From contig JAILWY010000014.1 in assembly GCA_022113835.1 (NCBI GenBank), positions 7,317,501 through 7,381,500 of the forward strand: 64,000 bases of DNA, given 5' to 3'. The translations under genes were made by a program, and so were the position numbers. This document shows positions 60,493 to 64,000 of the stretch, one piece after another. This DNA is from Atopsyche davidsoni (lineage: Eukaryota > Arthropoda > Insecta > Trichoptera > Hydrobiosidae). The notes below the pieces were generated by a model. That model was not told the origin of the DNA. It saw only the letters and a program-made list of their open reading frames with translations, and did no database searches. How positions within the stretch are numbered: position 1 is the first letter of the stretch; each line of letters starts with the position of its first letter.

Positions 60493-63419
60493 TCAGTATT
60501 TCACGGGTGGCTTTCACGTTTGAATCCAATAATGAATGTAGTTTCCGTGTTGGTCAAAAAATATAGAACCATTATGACTCGTCACAGTTTTGGGGTGCTC
60601 TGACTAAGGTTCCGTTGTATTTTTGTTGATTCAGCGTTAAATTGAATTTAGGGGAAGAATTCATAATAGGGGAGATAAAAACAAATAATTTTATAAAGTG
60701 GAATTTTATTTTTGAAATAGTAACATTCATTTGTGTAGCGGGCCTGAGATAATTAATCCAAAAATAGCGTATTCATGAGGGGACGGCAAATTGACTATTA
60801 ATAAAATAATTACCGCGACATTACAAAAACTCAATTATGAGTTAGAAATAAATATTAGCAATATTATTAACTAGGTAATTTGCTTGTTATTAAATACTTG
60901 TGACAACGTTGTAAGTATTTAAATATTTACATTACTACTAATATTTTTTTCGTAATTCAATAAATGTATATGGATTTACAAAAGTATTAGTATAGCATTG
61001 TTCGCGTAAAAGTATTTTGTTCCGCACAAAACCTGGAAGGCTTTGAAATAGTCGACACCTTACCAAGTATAGAGGAGAATGACGGTCACATATTAAACTC
61101 TCCTTATTTATACAAGTAGCAGAGAATAGACAGGAAGAGCCGTTTGATTTATGAATAACTATACAATTATAAACTCAAAGTTTCATAATCAAATAGTTAT
61201 AAATGTTATCACGAAATAATTAATAATAAAAGCATGAGAGTTTTATATTCACAAACTACAATCGCCCGAGAAATGCCTATCACTTTCATAAAATAGCTTG
61301 TATCATTGAATCTTTCATCTGTTTAAGTTTGCAGCTAAAATACAAGTAATTAAATAATTTTGTAATCTGTATCACCTTGTTATTTTAATTTAAAAAAATT
61401 GATTATTGATCTAATATCAACAACAAAAAAATACGAAAATGCAAAAAAAACAAAATCAATGATGCTTTATTACAAAAGCTCACATTTAATAAAGAGTCTA
61501 TGTTATTATTTAAAATTTTGGTACATTAAATTCAATGAATGGTCGTTAAAGGTCGCAGCCATTTTAGAAAGTGATGTACTAAAGTAGGTTCTTTGTTGGC
61601 TGGAGCTTCCTCAATTTAGAAATGTCAAGGTGAGGGATGTTCATATAAACCAAATCTGGACTTAGCTTTGCTACAGGCAGAAGTGCTCAAAACAGAAAAA
61701 TTTGATAACGTGTAGTTGAAATTGTTTTCTGAAAAATTTGAAAATATCTGATCCATCAAATAATATTTGATGTTACTACCTGTAGTTTCATTAGAGCTAT
61801 TTTGAGTAATATGAAAGTGTCAAACGATGACAAAATAAATAAATCTGACAAAAGACGAAAATATTAAACCCATGAAACAAAATAATATATTTATATTTGC
61901 AAATACAAGCCAGTTTGAATACTACAAACTATCAAATTATAAACATTGGAAACTGAAAAATATTTAGACGTTTTCAAAAGCTCTACTTAGTATTTAAAAT
62001 AAAAACGCAAAAGCATATTTTATATGCAGATGAAATTATATATACACACACATTTTTTGGTTGCATTTTTCTGAATATAACCATTTTTAGATTGTTAAGT
62101 ATTTTTTCAAATTTTATTAAAAGAAAAGATGTTGAATTGAGGTACGAAGAAATGATAATGATATTTAAAAAAAAATAGTTTAGAAGACACCACGAATGTT
62201 TGTGACAGTCTGAGACAAGTAAGTAACTGATCATATAATTAATCATTTTGTGAATCCAAACGTTTGAACACACCTTCATAATGCTAATTGTATTATATTT
62301 ATGTCAATAACAGACATCCCTTTTAGAATAGCGCTCTTAGATTATTAGATATTCAGATTTTAATCACATTATTAAAAGATTACCTTACCTAAAGGTTACA
62401 TTTCAAGGTGATTGAATTCCGTTTGGCTTTAAACAAAATGATAAATCTCTTTGACGAATATATTGATTACGTTATCATTTATACTAATATAAATCCATTG
62501 TAAAGCGCTCCTTTATAAACTTGCATGTATCTATTTATATAGATAATATTATAACTATTTCGATAATATATAGATAATATTATTATTAATTGTTTCTAAA
62601 ATGATTCGATACATGCAATCAGTTTGATTTGTATTTTCTTGATATCTAAGACTTTGGTTTAAAAATTTAACCACTGGCTTTCGAAAAACGTACTTAAGTT
62701 TCAAAAGATAATAAAAAAAAAAACTTTCATGAATAATAATCTCTTAAAGAACAACTGAATTACACCAAAAAAAAAAACCTCACCCAGTTATATGCTAAAA
62801 TTGTAATTAATATTCACCTTAAGTTTATTTAACAAAGCGGCATTGTTTGAAAAACTTCCTTATCGATATTTTCTTCTTGAACATCTTGAAACTTTAAAAA
62901 CGCAAAGTATCTTTCATAAATTTGTTGGCAGAGTTGAAAGTTCAGACTTGCGATGCAAACAAGTCGTTACCCGCCGGAGCTTTGACACGGCCCGGTCTGC
63001 CTTTGTACCTTCACAAGGTGTCTACCGAATTAGATTACGTATTCAATGAATGTGTCTCGTGCTTTCCAAATGTACACCGTCTCTCTGCTATTAGAGTGTT
63101 TTTTTTTAACCATAAGAAAATAACATATGAAAATACATTGACATTTACCAATACGATCCAATTGTATCACCTTTTGGTTAAGTGCAACATTCAGTTATAA
63201 AAACAAGAACTGGGATTATATTCAAACCATAGTAAACAATTTTTAAGATTGACTTAACCTCACATCTTTCTCAATTCTTTTCACAAGATTTGTTGTAAAG
63301 TAGTGAAGTAGTCCTTTTGCTGATACAGTGGGTAAAAATACTTTTGACTTAATAAATTTTATTTACACAAAATATTGACAGAAGAATCTGAATACGAAAA
63401 CGGACAATCTGTCAACGTT

Positions 63420-63640
63420 TGGGTGAATTTTCTACACAATCTCGAGCAAGTGGCGTTTTGAGACAGGTTCACCCCTCTGCCCACCCTCGCCGTAGTCTTG
63501 ATATCCAAATGGATGGTAGGAGCTGGCAAGAGTGAGAAGAAGGGTCGGGCCTCGGCCGGGCCAGCGGGTATCAATCTTACTCGGCTTGATTACACGGATT
63601 TTTTATCTGTCTTCGCAGGGGAGCTCAAGCTAAAAGTTTT
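63420..63640. other. GC-rich island with coding-like frames and an acceptor
   Basis: This block contains GGGTCGGGCCTCGGCCGGGC and is open in several frames on both strands. On the minus strand one frame reads DTRWPGRGPTLLLTLASSYH, then PFGYQDYGEGGQRGEPVSKR before a stop near 63438. On the plus strand TCTGTCTTCGCAG at 63618 is a good acceptor. I cannot tell a regulatory island from an exon or an old element. Confidence 0.3.
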
Positions 63641-63872
63641 AAATGGAGATTTATTCACCAATCAACTGATATTTTCAACGTTTCGTCTTTTTACGAAGTC
63701 CCATTCGCTTATCCACAAAAAAATACTATTTCAGGCTATATATTGCCATCTTATAAAGCTTCAAGAGTTTAATTACACTGAACACGGTTATAATTTTTTT
63801 TATACTTTAAGTATATTTTATGTTTTCTCTCCAAACCAGTTATTATTTTTGATCACTCTTAAACAGACCTAA
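63513..63872 (+). CDS. Candidate 119-residue ORF, unrecognised
   Basis: An ATG frame begins in the GC-rich island (MVGAGKSEKKGRASAGPAGI) and stays open through 85 AT-rich codons to a TAA at 63870-63872. The acceptor at 63618 lies inside it in a compatible phase, so the later part could be an exon on its own. The C-terminal half is hydrophobic and Phe/Leu/Ile-rich, as chance AT-rich frames often are. No known domain is visible. An ORF of this length is close to what chance gives in 64 kb, so I hold it as weak. Confidence 0.15.
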   Translation: MVGAGKSEKKGRASAGPAGINLTRLDYTDFLSVFAGELKLKVLNGDLFTNQLIFSTFRLFTKSHSLIHKKILFQAIYCHLIKLQEFNYTEHGYNFFYTLSIFYVFSPNQLLFLITLKQT

Positions 63873-64000
63873 ATACTCGTTAATATCTATTTTTTCACAA
63901 AAACTGTTATATGTTTTGAAATATCATATTGTTTTTATAATATTTATTAAACAGAGCCGGTAAAAATTAGATGTTTTTTAAATACTTGAAATAAAAACCA

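Larger units (their letters stand above)
57980..63400. other. AT-rich stretch, no gene seen
   Basis: Contains the TATA-like site at 58993 and the CGATA cluster at 60450-60490. At about 62535-62585 a TATATAGATAATATTA-like sequence occurs twice. No convincing exon. Confidence 0.5.

Noticed and set aside
1..64000. tRNA, rRNA, CRISPR arrays, bacterial-type operons
   Set aside because: I saw no paired A/B-box tRNA promoters, rRNA blocks, spaced identical repeats or tightly packed genes. The texture is eukaryotic throughout.

Overview
The window looks like a piece of an insect nuclear genome, most likely a moth or butterfly. It is about two-thirds A+T, almost empty of open reading frames, and scattered with short GC-rich islands. 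It has eukaryotic splice signals and a decayed non-LTR retrotransposon tail of a kind common in Lepidoptera. The order is inferred from overall texture and that tail; no diagnostic gene confirms it.

Only one coding segment is well supported: a minus-strand exon at 5429-6253. It encodes about 275 residues: a long charged, low-complexity N-terminal part, then one hydrophobic segment, ending at a clean GTGAGT splice donor. A TACTAAC-type branch point and an AG lie immediately upstream, so the start codon is probably the first triplet of a spliced exon. Later exons would lie left of base 1. I do not recognise the protein. Three other places carry minus-strand splice donors next to promoter-like or GC-rich DNA with no coding start before the donor: about 10.8-11.3 kb, 52.59-52.64 kb and 56.99-57.35 kb. 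One economical but unproven reading is a single gene with alternative non-coding first exons over about 50 kb, which would make most of the window its introns and regulatory DNA.

Region by region. 0-5 kb: AT-rich, with a 46-48 bp direct repeat pair and a GC-rich island near 2.3 kb. 5-11.3 kb: a solo repeat, the coding exon, and the candidate proximal promoter. 13.5-21 kb: two strong plus-strand acceptors in front of short coding-like pieces, and a cluster of four CACGTG E-boxes at 15.6 kb. 22-27 kb: a LINE relic at 24.3 kb and a GC-rich island with a 39-codon ORF at 26.3 kb. 32.9-40 kb: a CpG-rich island with a cAMP-response-type site, a perfect palindrome, and a TATA promoter at 39.4 kb. 43.9-44.7 kb: a fold-back transposon with about 190 bp arms; a 97% identical half-arm sits at 5.2 kb. 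50-52.6 kb: a probable reverse-transcriptase relic, a 16 bp tandem repeat, and a TATA box with a donor. 57-58 kb: a CpG island and a diverged direct repeat pair. 58-64 kb: mostly AT-rich, with a DRE/CGATA cluster and a GC island near 63.5 kb.

No tRNA, rRNA, CRISPR array, intact transposase or intact reverse transcriptase was found. Splice-site, promoter and transcription-factor calls were made by eye against consensus motifs.
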